Of a stretch of 44,414 nucleotides of DNA, positions 16,953 to 25,422 are shown piece after piece. The DNA is from Candidatus Aminicenantota bacterium (GTDB lineage: Bacteria; Acidobacteriota; Aminicenantia; UBA2199). Below the pieces are notes generated by a model. The model was not told the origin of the DNA. It was given only the letters and a program-made list of their open reading frames with translations, and did no database searches. The stretch lies in NCBI GenBank assembly GCA_022865785.1, contig JALHTJ010000039.1, positions 1 to 44,414 on the forward strand, read 5' to 3'. Numbering within the stretch: the stretch's first letter is position 1; each line of letters starts with the position of its first letter. Both the position numbers and the translations under genes were made by a program.

Positions 16953-18848
16953 TTACAGCAAGATCCCCACACCCAGGTTCAATTCCAATCCGCTCAAATT
17001 CAAAGGATCATCCAGCGTGGAATCCGGGTATATATCCTTCTGGGCCAGGTTGAATTTCAGGAACAACTGGGCGAACACTTTTCGGGATAACTGATAATAA
17101 CCGCCAGCCAGGGCGTTGAAACCGATGAGCGTGGCCTTGATGTCACCGGCCGGGTTCACATCCTTGACCAGAAACACATTGGGGCCGGCGCCGGCAAAAA
17201 CGCTGAGCTTGCCTTTATCCAAGAAGTAATAGCGCACAGCCGCCGACAGGGGGATCAGCCTGAACTTCAGCTCATCCGGGCTCCACTCGGGCGTATTGTT
17301 CTTCGCAGCCAAGCCGCCGCTGACCCAAAAATCCATTTTTTTGGCAAACTGGAAGGCGATCGAACCGCCGAAACCGCTCAGGCCGACGTAGGTATCCTTG
17401 AAATTCTTACTCAGCATCATGTAGTAGGTGCCGTGCACGGCAAATCTCAGGCGATCACCGAACAGGCTCACTTTTTCGCCGACAGTTGGTTTTTCCTCTT
17501 TCGCGGCGACTTTGGCCGAAGTTTTGAAGGTAATGGTGGAAATTATCTGTTCATCCTTTAGTTCGAAAGTGATCTGCTCTACAGAGTATTGCATGATCAG
17601 GTCTATTAATTTTTTCTGCGTTTCAAGTCCGGAGAAGACTTTCAGTGTCGGATGTTTTTTTATTTCAGTCTTTTCATAACGTTCATATTGCAGGGTGTCC
17701 TTGTTGGCCTCCAGGTGAGCGATAAATTCTTCGATTCCCCTCAACTGTGCCGCAGTTTTTCCCTCCGCTTCAGCCTTTTTTTCCTCTTGCTTGGCCAGGG
17801 CTTCTGCTTTTTCCTTGGCCATCTGTTCCTCGTTGACAACGCGGATCTTTTTTTTATCGGCCAGGCATTCGAACCCGGAAACGATGAGTTGGCTGTCCGC
17901 GACCAAACCCTTTTCGATCATGGTTTTGCCCGTTTCGCTCACGCCCAGGGTCACATAAAGTTTTTTGGCTTTTTTCTTTTCCGCCGCGTAGACAAAATCG
18001 CCCAGTCCGTCATGCTGAACGGCGGAGGTCGGGACAACGATGGCGTTAGGATACTCGGTCTTCAGCTTTTTGCAGCTGATGGTCATGCCTTCAAGCAGTT
18101 GATGATTGGAGTTGTTCACCCGGAAACTGACCTTGCTTTCGCTGGCGGCGACGATCTCCGCTTCCATCACGCCGCCGACACCTTCGGCCGCGCCCGTGAG
18201 TTTTTCGCCAACCTTGAAAAACCCGGCCGCACCGGCTTCCAGCGCCGCGTCGACCCGCAGATGTAGTGTATCGACGATCTCGAACATAAGCGTTTCCTGG
18301 GCGATCTCGGCTCCAGGCAACGTTTTTAAGCGGGCGATGCCGGCCAGAGGGGCCAGGATGACTCGATTGGCCAGAGCCTTGTTCTCTTCCAAAAGGGTTA
18401 GAGCCGCTTGATAATCCTGCTCAGCCGTCTGGATGGCTCTTTCGCTTTTCACTTTCCAGTTTTGCCGGGCGGTCAGGATTTTTTTCTTTTTTTCAGTTTC
18501 CTGCTTGAGAATCTTTATTTTTTCGTCCTGGCCGGCGTTCAAAACGGCCAGTTCCTGGCCGGCGTCGACCAGACTGCCTTCCTCGATTTTGATCTCCGAA
18601 ACGGTCCCGGCCACCGGGCTGACGACGGCAATTACATCGAACTGCCCCTGGCCCGATAAATAGCGGTACTCGGAAAAAGTAGCCGGCTTGACAGTTTCAA
18701 GCAATACCGCTACCCGGCGCGGGCATTTCGCTTTTTTCTGTACTGTCCCGTCCGTGCCGGCCGCAATCGTATCGCTTTGAGCGGGCATCAGCAATCCGCT
18801 CATCGCCAACGCCAGACCGCATAAAAATAATTTTGCTTTGTTTTTCAT
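16953..18848 (-). CDS. RND/HlyD-type periplasmic adaptor with C-terminal outer-membrane beta-barrel-like domain
   Basis: Start placed at ATG 18848 with SD AAAGGAG. VVSPVAGTVSEIKIEEGSLVDAGQELAVL lipoyl half-motif, coiled coil, VILAPLAGIARLK, barrel-like adaptor domain, IVVPTSAVQ; then GLSGFGGSIAFQFAKKMDFWVSGGL...AAVRYYFLDKGKLSVFAGAGPN...LELNLGVGILL amphipathic-strand C-terminus. Confidence 0.85.
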   Translation of the reverse strand: MKNKAKLFLCGLALAMSGLLMPAQSDTIAAGTDGTVQKKAKCPRRVAVLLETVKPATFSEYRYLSGQGQFDVIAVVSPVAGTVSEIKIEEGSLVDAGQELAVLNAGQDEKIKILKQETEKKKKILTARQNWKVKSERAIQTAEQDYQAALTLLEENKALANRVILAPLAGIARLKTLPGAEIAQETLMFEIVDTLHLRVDAALEAGAAGFFKVGEKLTGAAEGVGGVMEAEIVAASESKVSFRVNNSNHQLLEGMTISCKKLKTEYPNAIVVPTSAVQHDGLGDFVYAAEKKKAKKLYVTLGVSETGKTMIEKGLVADSQLIVSGFECLADKKKIRVVNEEQMAKEKAEALAKQEEKKAEAEGKTAAQLRGIEEFIAHLEANKDTLQYERYEKTEIKKHPTLKVFSGLETQKKLIDLIMQYSVEQITFELKDEQIISTITFKTSAKVAAKEEKPTVGEKVSLFGDRLRFAVHGTYYMMLSKNFKDTYVGLSGFGGSIAFQFAKKMDFWVSGGLAAKNNTPEWSPDELKFRLIPLSAAVRYYFLDKGKLSVFAGAGPNVFLVKDVNPAGDIKATLIGFNALAGGYYQLSRKVFAQLFLKFNLAQKDIYPDSTLDDPLNLSGLELNLGVGILL

Positions 18849-18918
18849 TTCTGCTCCTTTACTGCGCATTGAATATGCAAATCGCATGGATTGGCCGTAA
18901 GATGGGGCTGCCAATCCG

Positions 18919-20646
18919 TTAAAAATTGTCGTATGGGCTTTTGTGCCCCTGGTCATCGACCGCCGACACGGCGTAATAATATGTCTTGCCTGCTTCGATG
19001 CTGATGTCGGCGAAGGCGCGCTTTTCGGCGCCTACTTCACCGATTTCCTGGTAATCGCCGTCGGCTTCCCTGCGGAATATCTTGTACTTGACGATATTGT
19101 AGCCGTCAACATCATTCTTGGGGTTGGGCTCCCACTTGATGACGTTGCCTTGGCGGTTATAGATCAGGGTCTTGACCTGCTGCATGGACCAGGTGGCCGG
19201 AGCGGTATAAAGAGCCTTAACGCTGATAACCTTTTCGGCGATGCCGCGGCCGTCCTTGTCGTCAATGACCGTCAGACGCACCCTGACGTTGTTGTAGCTT
19301 TTATCGAATTTGTAAGTGACACTCGAGCCTTCCATGATCCTGTTGTCCTGGATGACGTTCCACTCGTACTTGACGATGGTGCCGTCGTTGTCAGAACTGC
19401 CGCTGCCGTTGAAAGTGATCTCTTCATCCCAATAAACTGTTTCCTTGTCGGCGCTGATCACGGCCACGGGCAATTCATTGATGATCAACTTTTCGCTCAG
19501 GATCAAATAGACCCCGTAGGGTAAATTATAAACGAAGGCGGCGATATCGTTCCTGCTTAGAGCCACGGCAGGGTTGTCGAAAGAGCCCGAGGCCCCGGGT
19601 ACGCCCACCATGCCCAGGGGATTCCATATATCGTTTTTTCTCCAGTTAAAAAAGAATTCAGTCGATGTGCCTTTGAAAACCGCTGCGGAAACGATCATAT
19701 TTTCATCGTCTTTCACGGCAATGTCTACATTCTGGTATTTGTTAATTACCTCGGTGAGGGTCAATCGGTTCGAAAACTTGGTGCCCATCCAGTGTTTGTA
19801 GACAACATGGCGTGCGGTTGAATCATCAGCCATGTAGGCGACATGGGGATAACCGTTCTGGTCCAGATCTATCACCGGCCTGTGAATGCCGCCCTTGATA
19901 TCGATGTTTTCCCAGGCGGCTCCGACAATGTTTTTCCGGCGGGCATAGTAGACCGTGTACTGGCCCAGCAATTGCTGCCAGGCGAGATGCACGTAATCGT
20001 CCCCCGCTTGCACGCTGGGATGTTTGCTGCGACCTCCCAGAGGCCAGTTTTCCTCTCTGACCGTGGTGCCATACCTGCTGAGCAACTTGCAGCGGGCGGC
20101 CGGCCAGGTCATGAAGGTCACGAACACGTTTCCGGAACTGTCTACATCGAGGTTCAAGTCGTCGATTTTCTCTTTGTTGAAGCTGTCCGGGTTGAGGGTA
20201 CCGGGGACATTTAAATCTTTAAGAATGATAATGGGAGACCAGACACCGTTTTCGTAAGTGCGATACATGATCGACTGCAGGTCGGCACCAGCGGTGGCGG
20301 CCTCGGCCCAGGAAATGTGCACCGTGCCATCCGCAGAAACGACCATGTCGGGCTCGTAACAATATTTCTTCCCATCCGACACTTTTCTCACCAGCTCACC
20401 TTTGCTGAGGTTGCCGGTGTACTTGAAAAGGTAAATCTCTTTGCGCGACAGTTCCTCGTCATGGGCCATGCAGGCGACATACACGACACCGGACGGGTGG
20501 AATTGGACCGCCACTTTGTCTTCGTAGGTTTGGCCGCTTTCATTGGCGACGATGATGGGATCGACCCAGGCCATGAGCGAACTGGAAACACCCACGAATA
20601 CCAGTGCGGCAAGCGCACATAAAATTATCCTTTTTTCAAACCGCAT
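18919..20646 (-). CDS. secreted beta-propeller-like protein with degenerate PKD and FN3-like domains (paralogue of 12432-14174)
   Basis: Signal peptide MRFEKRIILCALAALVFVGVSSSLMAW; shares PAARC..LS+YG.T...WP..GRSKHP, HLAWQQL, GIHRP, PHVAYMADD with the 12432-14174 protein. Start at ATG 20646 favoured by AGGAG spacing. Confidence 0.85.
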   Translation of the reverse strand: MRFEKRIILCALAALVFVGVSSSLMAWVDPIIVANESGQTYEDKVAVQFHPSGVVYVACMAHDEELSRKEIYLFKYTGNLSKGELVRKVSDGKKYCYEPDMVVSADGTVHISWAEAATAGADLQSIMYRTYENGVWSPIIILKDLNVPGTLNPDSFNKEKIDDLNLDVDSSGNVFVTFMTWPAARCKLLSRYGTTVREENWPLGGRSKHPSVQAGDDYVHLAWQQLLGQYTVYYARRKNIVGAAWENIDIKGGIHRPVIDLDQNGYPHVAYMADDSTARHVVYKHWMGTKFSNRLTLTEVINKYQNVDIAVKDDENMIVSAAVFKGTSTEFFFNWRKNDIWNPLGMVGVPGASGSFDNPAVALSRNDIAAFVYNLPYGVYLILSEKLIINELPVAVISADKETVYWDEEITFNGSGSSDNDGTIVKYEWNVIQDNRIMEGSSVTYKFDKSYNNVRVRLTVIDDKDGRGIAEKVISVKALYTAPATWSMQQVKTLIYNRQGNVIKWEPNPKNDVDGYNIVKYKIFRREADGDYQEIGEVGAEKRAFADISIEAGKTYYYAVSAVDDQGHKSPYDNF

Positions 20647-20758
20647 TTTCATACTCCTAGTTTTTTTTAGATTTTCAGGAATTTATACTTTAGCAGAAAC
20701 AAAATCAAAAAGCAAATCAGTGAAACATTCATTCGCTAGCAAATATCGCTTCACTCGA

Positions 20759-20787
20759 TTGACGGCCTCGGACTAATCGATTAAAAT
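20759..20787 (+). promoter_or_regulatory. promoter TTGACG-N17-TAAAAT, 8 nt before ATG 20796
   Basis: TTGACG 20759-20764, TAAAAT 20782-20787. Confidence 0.6.
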
Positions 20788-20795
20788 AGATGCCG

Positions 20796-20963
20796 ATGAA
20801 TAAAATCATACTGAAAGGAAGCAAGTATTGGCCGTCTGGTAGTGATCGCGTTCCTTCCCCTGACGCTTTTCTTCTTTGGAAGGGGCCGGTAATTTTTTTC
20901 AATCTCAACGAGTTCACTACCGCTCCGGACGACAAAATCAAAAAACAAATTCAAGGAAATTGA
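20796..20963 (+). CDS. small ORF (55 aa), unknown function
   Basis: MNKIILKGSKYWPSGSDRVPSPDAFLLWKGPVIFFNLNEFTTAPDDKIKKQIQGN*; stop TGA abuts the ATG of 20964; promoter just upstream. Below the ORF-track size cutoff. Confidence 0.5.
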   Translation: MNKIILKGSKYWPSGSDRVPSPDAFLLWKGPVIFFNLNEFTTAPDDKIKKQIQGN

Positions 20964-22733
20964 ATGGAAAAAATTAAAAGAATCTTTAATGAAATGATGT
21001 TCATCATTGCACCCGTGGCCATTTCGTTGCTGCTATTTCGCTTGATCAGGAATTTTCCCATTTATCCTTATGCTTCCATTGTTGGCTCACTGGTCAGTTT
21101 GCTGCTGATCGCTTCGCTTTTTTTGAAAGTGGATTTTAAATGGCTAGTGCTGATACGGAGTGCCGGCATTGGCCTGCTGTATTTGTTTTGGTTGAAAGAC
21201 ACGCCTTTTAATTTTGAAGGCATGTTCGGTGACAACCATTATTATACCCTGGCCGTGGAAAAATTCTACTATTCTTTTCTCCCCTACTCTCATGAATACA
21301 ATAATATTCATTTTTCGCTGCCGCCGTTGTTTTTTTTCCTGATTGGCAGGGTTGGCGCTCTGTTAAAAGTGTCCCTGCCCGATCTTCTGAAGTACTCGGC
21401 TTTCCTATTTGCAGTCTATTTGCCATATATATGGGGATATTTTTTGGGCGGGATATTCAAAAAAGACAAATGGCTGGCTGCGTTTCTTTTGTCCCTGCTG
21501 ATCCCCTTCAAAAATCCCCTGCCTGAATACAGCTCCCTGGCCTACCTGGCGCAGAAAGGCTGGCATTTCTTGGGAATGTTCTTGATTGTCATCTGGTATT
21601 TGTGGCTAAAAAGGGAAAAACCCCATTTTTTAAAGGCAGGAATTGCCGCAGGAATCATTTTTGCCCTGGATTTTTCCCCTTTCCTGTTTATTTTCATGGC
21701 CATCATTTTTGATTTGTTCAGTGTTTTTTATCGTGAACTCAAAGATTCCAGCGGCTTGGGAAAATCCTGCCGGAAATTTTTTATTGAGCTCTACTATTAC
21801 GTCCGTTTGGGAATCATATCTTTGTTGGTCAACCTGGTCTGGCTTCTACCGGTGATCAAAGATATGCTCAGCCATCGCCTGGGGACCTATTTCAATAATT
21901 ATTTCGCCTACAGTGAGGGCCACGCCAGTATTTTTCACTCTCTTCCATTGCTCGATCCTTTTGACCTGTTTTCAATCGTATTGATCTTCGGGTTACTCTA
22001 CCTGTTTATTGAGGATTCGCGCCAGGAAATCGCTTCTCTGCGCCTGATATTTTTTGGGATGATCCTGTTCGCACTGATTTTTTACTCGTTGACCTTTGCC
22101 AAAATGCCAATGCCCATGCACCATTTTTCACTGTTTATTCTGCACGTCATGGCACTGGCGACGGTGTTTCTTGCTATAAAATTCAAGCACCATATTTTAC
22201 TGCCGATCGGGGTTTCGTTGCTGGTGCTGTTCAGTATTTCGCAATTGAACGACAACAAACAAAACCAATTTGCCCTGAAGCAATCCAAATTGAGCGCTGC
22301 CATCTATAACCGGGGTGAAGTTTTGCGGCAAAAATACGATTTTTATGAAAAAACCATTTTTCCCACCACCAACGAACTTTTTTTCGGCAAAAAAACCTAT
22401 TCGTTCATCACCGCCGATTTTTTCTCTGACGCCGCGGCTTCTTTCGATGATCGTCTGGAATACGTACGCACAATTTATCGCCATAAGGAAGCCGGCCAGG
22501 CCGCCACTTTTTTCAAGGCTCTAAAAAACACTCCTTTCGGAGAAGTGGGCTATATCCTGCTGCAGAAAGGCAAGGATGACCAGCTCTTCTTTTCAATCAA
22601 CGCCTATCACAATGATTTGAAGGAATTCAGGTCTAAGAGAAAATTCTTTTACTTCACAGCCACTGATTTTTCTAGTGAATATTTCAATGAGATATACGAT
22701 GATGATGATTTCAAGGTTTTCATGTTGAAGTGA
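20964..22733 (+). CDS. polytopic membrane protein, GT-C-like
   Basis: 589 aa; multiple TM; FNFEGMFGDNHYYTLAVEKFYYSF first loop; soluble C-terminus. Confidence 0.7.
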   Translation: MEKIKRIFNEMMFIIAPVAISLLLFRLIRNFPIYPYASIVGSLVSLLLIASLFLKVDFKWLVLIRSAGIGLLYLFWLKDTPFNFEGMFGDNHYYTLAVEKFYYSFLPYSHEYNNIHFSLPPLFFFLIGRVGALLKVSLPDLLKYSAFLFAVYLPYIWGYFLGGIFKKDKWLAAFLLSLLIPFKNPLPEYSSLAYLAQKGWHFLGMFLIVIWYLWLKREKPHFLKAGIAAGIIFALDFSPFLFIFMAIIFDLFSVFYRELKDSSGLGKSCRKFFIELYYYVRLGIISLLVNLVWLLPVIKDMLSHRLGTYFNNYFAYSEGHASIFHSLPLLDPFDLFSIVLIFGLLYLFIEDSRQEIASLRLIFFGMILFALIFYSLTFAKMPMPMHHFSLFILHVMALATVFLAIKFKHHILLPIGVSLLVLFSISQLNDNKQNQFALKQSKLSAAIYNRGEVLRQKYDFYEKTIFPTTNELFFGKKTYSFITADFFSDAAASFDDRLEYVRTIYRHKEAGQAATFFKALKNTPFGEVGYILLQKGKDDQLFFSINAYHNDLKEFRSKRKFFYFTATDFSSEYFNEIYDDDDFKVFMLK

Positions 22734-22743
22734 GGTTTAGTTG

Positions 22744-23916
22744 ATGAACAAAAAAGAATTTTATATATTCAGTGTTTTATTGTTTGCGATCAGTTTGATT
22801 TTTACGCTGCACACAGCATATCTCATGTTTTCTTTTTTCAGCGCCTGGATTTTGTTTCAATTGGTTTTAAAGCGCAATAAAACCATATTGATACTGCTGG
22901 TCAGCCTTTTAGTCAGTTTTTTTCTCTTCGAATATGCCGGAAGCAAAATATTGAAAAGGCGAATCAGTCAAGAATATTTTTCCGAGCTAAGCCATTACCC
23001 GAAGCCTGACGCGAACAAGGGATTCAATGAAGACGGTGTCAGAACCTACCTGGATCGCTCGGTGTTCCAATTCAGCCAAGATACTTTGAATATCATTTTT
23101 TTGGGTGATTCATTTACCCAAGGCTATATGGTTCGCAAAGACCAATCCTTCCCTTTGCAAGTCGGTGCGCTGCTGGAAAAAACAAACCCCGGTCTGAAGT
23201 TTAACATCGCAAACTTCGGCTGGATTTCCTCTTCTCCCTTGCTTTCCTACTTCCGCCTGGAAAAGATCGCCGCCAAATACAAACCCAACCTGGTGCTGCT
23301 GTGCCTGGACATGACTGATTTCCACGACGACCTGAAATACCGCGATCGCCTGGAAAATCCCAGGTGGTTTTCGCCTTTCACATTTTTTCTTTATCGCTTC
23401 AACCTGGCGCAGCGCTGGCTTGAATTTAAAAAGGGGCTGCGTTTTTCCGCCAGGAATCCTAAGATCCCGGAACAGCGTTATTTCATTCTCAATCAGCCAT
23501 TGGCAAAAAACAGGAAATACTTAGGCGAGATCGAACGGAATATTCGCAGCATCGCTGACTTTTGCCGGGAAAAACTGCAAGCAAAATTTGTCTTGATCAT
23601 GCTGCCGCGCAATATCCAGTACAATCCACTTGAAACTCCGCACAACCGCCTTGAACCCGGCGAATATTCTGTCCAGGGGCCCTATGTCATGGAGCCATTC
23701 GTTTGGCTCGATCAATTCAGGCAGAAAGTAAAATTCCCGGTTTTTTCCCTGTTGGCTGATTTTAAAAACACGCGCTTGTTCCCAACATGCTTTGCGACCG
23801 ATCCGCATTGGAATAGTAATGGACACGCCGTTGCCGCCCAGGGCGTGATGAAAATTCTGAAAAAACTGGCAGCTGAAAATTACATTGATTTAAGGTCTGC
23901 TGGAAAAAAACAATAA
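22744..23916 (+). CDS. SGNH/GDSL hydrolase with N-terminal TM segments
   Basis: IIFLGDSFTQGYMV (block I), NFGWISSSPL, DPHWNSNGHAVAAQGV (block V D..H). ATG 22744 preferred over TTG 22741. Confidence 0.85.
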   Translation: MNKKEFYIFSVLLFAISLIFTLHTAYLMFSFFSAWILFQLVLKRNKTILILLVSLLVSFFLFEYAGSKILKRRISQEYFSELSHYPKPDANKGFNEDGVRTYLDRSVFQFSQDTLNIIFLGDSFTQGYMVRKDQSFPLQVGALLEKTNPGLKFNIANFGWISSSPLLSYFRLEKIAAKYKPNLVLLCLDMTDFHDDLKYRDRLENPRWFSPFTFFLYRFNLAQRWLEFKKGLRFSARNPKIPEQRYFILNQPLAKNRKYLGEIERNIRSIADFCREKLQAKFVLIMLPRNIQYNPLETPHNRLEPGEYSVQGPYVMEPFVWLDQFRQKVKFPVFSLLADFKNTRLFPTCFATDPHWNSNGHAVAAQGVMKILKKLAAENYIDLRSAGKKQ

Positions 23917-23973
23917 TCCAATTTTTTGCATTCAGGAAAATTCGCATGTCTTGACTTTGGCGAGGATTATTCT

Positions 23974-25308
23974 TTACAGGTATCCTAAGGTTTCGAGGCT
24001 CTTTTTATCTTTTTCCGACAGTTTTTTTTGGAATTTGCCCTGCTGTATAGCCTTAAAATAGTTGTATCTTTTTAAATACGCATCATATTTGGCGAAAAGG
24101 GCCGAGGCTTCCACGATCCTGCTGCTGTATAGATTCTTGTTTTCCCAAGGATCCCGGAAAAATTCATAGAAGTGCCGGGGTTCTATCTTGAGTCGTTTTG
24201 AAATTTTCGGATTGACATTGATGAAATGGCAATCGTTTTTGACGACGGCCTGTGAGCCCATGCCGAGGATGTACAGCAAACGATCTTTCTCAGGAGTCAG
24301 CAAATTGACGCCCTGAAGCTCATAAGGAGGCTGAATTCCCAATTTGACCAGAATGGTGGGGTAGATATCCATGATGCTGACCGGCGTTTTGACCGTGCCG
24401 GCTTTTTGACCAGGTATATATATCATCAAAGGAATCCGGGCTCCCGCGGTGAAAGTCAGCGAACCGTGATCGAAAAAAAAGTTGCGCTCACCCAGATCTT
24501 CGCCGTGGTCGGCGGTAAAAACCAATATAGTGTTTTGGTCCAATCCTTTGCGGAAGAACGCATCGATAATCTTCCCCATTTCCGCGTCGATGTAACTCAC
24601 TGCCCCGTCATAACGTGCAATGTAGTATCCTTCGCTGAAATTATCATTATCCTGCATTTCCTTCGTGACCCGCCGGGGCACTATACGGTTTTCCAGTTCA
24701 AGAATATTCCTGCCCGGTTTGCGCTCGGGGACAAAACGAGCTGGAGGAATATAAGGAGTATGCGTCTCGATGTAATTGACCCATAGAAAAAAAGGTTTTT
24801 CCTGCCGGGCATTCATGAAAGAAATGACTTTTTCAGTTATGAAAGGAGTGGATTGGCTTTTGTCCGCTACTTCTTTCCAGACCTCGGTATAGGCAGCAAA
24901 TCCCTGCTGAAACTGGAAAAAACTTGAAAGATTGGCGTTATCGACAACGGCGGCTGTATAGTAGCCATTGCTTTGCAGCATTTCCGCCAGAGTTTGGAAT
25001 TTTTCGTCCAAGGTGCCGCGGTTTGGCTTGGTTTTATGAATGCAGGGATGCAGTCCGGTCATCATAGAGGCGAAGGACGCTGAGGTTTTGGGTATGGGGC
25101 ACCAGGCATATTCGAAAAACTTGGTTTTCTTTGCCCAGGCATCGAGTCGAGGGCTGGTCGGGTGCGGATAGCCGTAGCATCCTAGATGATCCGCCCGCAG
25201 GGTATCCACAGCAATGATAATGACATTGTATTTTTTAGCGGCCGGCGCTGCTTTTCCGCAACCCTGGAAAATAAAAGCAATGCTGATCAGCAAGATAAAA
25301 TACTTCAT
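23974..25308 (-). CDS. sulfatase-like alkaline-phosphatase-superfamily lipoprotein
   Basis: Lipobox FIFQGC; IIAVDTLRADHLGCYGY; FTADHGEDLGE; start placed at MKYF (25308). Confidence 0.9.
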   Translation of the reverse strand: MKYFILLISIAFIFQGCGKAAPAAKKYNVIIIAVDTLRADHLGCYGYPHPTSPRLDAWAKKTKFFEYAWCPIPKTSASFASMMTGLHPCIHKTKPNRGTLDEKFQTLAEMLQSNGYYTAAVVDNANLSSFFQFQQGFAAYTEVWKEVADKSQSTPFITEKVISFMNARQEKPFFLWVNYIETHTPYIPPARFVPERKPGRNILELENRIVPRRVTKEMQDNDNFSEGYYIARYDGAVSYIDAEMGKIIDAFFRKGLDQNTILVFTADHGEDLGERNFFFDHGSLTFTAGARIPLMIYIPGQKAGTVKTPVSIMDIYPTILVKLGIQPPYELQGVNLLTPEKDRLLYILGMGSQAVVKNDCHFINVNPKISKRLKIEPRHFYEFFRDPWENKNLYSSRIVEASALFAKYDAYLKRYNYFKAIQQGKFQKKLSEKDKKSLETLGYL

Positions 25309-25316
25309 GTTGACTG

Positions 25317-25345
25317 AGTGTAGCAATTTGCTCCGTTGCTGTCAA
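25317..25345 (-). promoter_or_regulatory. promoter TTGACA-N17-(TGC)TACACT, 8 nt before ATG 25308
   Basis: Reverse strand TTGACAGCAACGGAGCAAATTGCTACACTCAGTCAACATG. Confidence 0.6.
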
Positions 25346-25422
25346 TCGATGGTTGCATTTGCGAGATAGTCAACCCTCATTCTTTCTGAATTTATTGACC
25401 TGGACTCATTCCAGTAAAATTT

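Noticed and set aside
20699-20953. Near-direct repeat ACAAAATCAAAAAGCAAATCA / ACAAAATCAAAAAACAAATTCA
   Set aside because: A-rich low-complexity sequence, the second copy within the small ORF; insufficient for an att or insertion-site claim.
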